Source: an uncultured Christensenellaceae bacterium (GTDB lineage: Bacteria; Bacillota; Clostridia; Christensenellales; Christensenellaceae). From it: a stretch of 5,418 nt of DNA. Positions 5,342-5,418 of the stretch are shown here, piece by piece. The stretch is from positions 1-5,418 of the forward strand of contig CAKSBK010000088.1 in the NCBI GenBank assembly GCA_934438035.1. The letters are read 5' to 3'. The notes beneath the pieces are model-generated. The model did no database searches, was not told the origin of the DNA, and saw only the letters and a program-made list of their open reading frames with translations. The translations under genes and the position numbers were made by a program. Positions within the stretch are counted from its first letter, which is position 1. Each line of letters begins with the position of its first letter.

Positions 5342-5418
5342 AGGAGATTTCAAAATGGAAAAGCAGGCACTCGGAATGGTAGAAACAAAGGGACTTATCG
5401 GCGCAATCGAAGCGGCGG
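5342..5418 (+). repeat. 77-bp direct repeat, copy 2, running off the window end
   Basis: Identical base for base to 4742-4818, including ribosome site and start codon. The match stops only because the window stops. A 77-base identity ending at the sequence edge is also what a de Bruijn assembly with k=77 would leave at an unresolved repeat node, so the true extent cannot be read here. Confidence 0.95.
5355..5418 (+). CDS. Second BMC-H shell protein, 3'-truncated by window end
   Basis: Only the first 21 codons are present ([20 protein letters not shown] and one more Ala), identical at the DNA level to the BMC-H gene at 4755. AGGAG at 5342-5346 precedes the ATG at the same spacing. BMC operons often carry two or more close BMC-H paralogs (for example pduA and pduJ), so a genuine second gene is plausible. 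An assembly loop or a 600-base tandem duplication would look the same over this stretch. Confidence 0.6.
   Translation, partial: MEKQALGMVETKGLIGAIEAA

Overview
This window is part of a bacterial microcompartment (BMC) operon. All genes lie on the + strand, packed head to tail with gaps of 1 to 48 bases, and most have clear purine-rich Shine-Dalgarno sites (GGAGGA, AAGGAG). Dense packing, strong GGAGG-type sites and the PduP/PduS/PduT/EutN set fit an anaerobic Firmicute (Clostridia-like). That is inference, because the window holds no taxonomic marker.

Layout. Bases 1-513: 3' end of a flavoprotein-fold gene of the kind found in Eut/GRM-type BMC operons. Bases 525-830 and 834-1379: two adjacent, clearly paralogous EutN/CcmL vertex proteins (BMC-P); the second carries an unusual tail of about 81 residues rich in Lys, Ala, Glu and Gln. 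Bases 1428-2825: CoA-acylating aldehyde dehydrogenase (PduP/EutE type) with an N-terminal encapsulation-peptide-like helix. Bases 2849-4168: PduS, an RnfC-like flavin/Fe-S oxidoreductase. Bases 4170-4715: PduT-type tandem-BMC shell protein (BMC-T) with the Cys expected to hold a pore Fe-S cluster. Bases 4755-5060: PduA/PduJ-type hexameric shell protein (BMC-H). Bases 5070-5336: a third, divergent BMC-P. Bases 5355-5418: the first codons of another BMC-H gene, identical to the first one as far as the window goes.

How the genes work together (family knowledge plus inference): BMC-H, BMC-T and BMC-P form the facets, gated pores and vertices of a protein shell. The aldehyde dehydrogenase converts a toxic aldehyde made inside the shell to acyl-CoA and produces NADH. 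PduS and PduT together are a candidate route for moving electrons across the shell. The signature enzyme that makes the aldehyde (diol dehydratase, ethanolamine lyase, glycyl radical enzyme or aldolase) is not in the window, so the substrate cannot be assigned.

Main points for a second look: the tailed vertex protein, whose tail begins at an in-frame A_AAA_AAA slippery heptamer where a -1 shift would give a nearly tail-less 114-residue product; three different vertex proteins in one locus; and an exact 77-bp repeat that ends at the last base of the window and may mark either duplicated BMC-H genes or an assembly-graph break.
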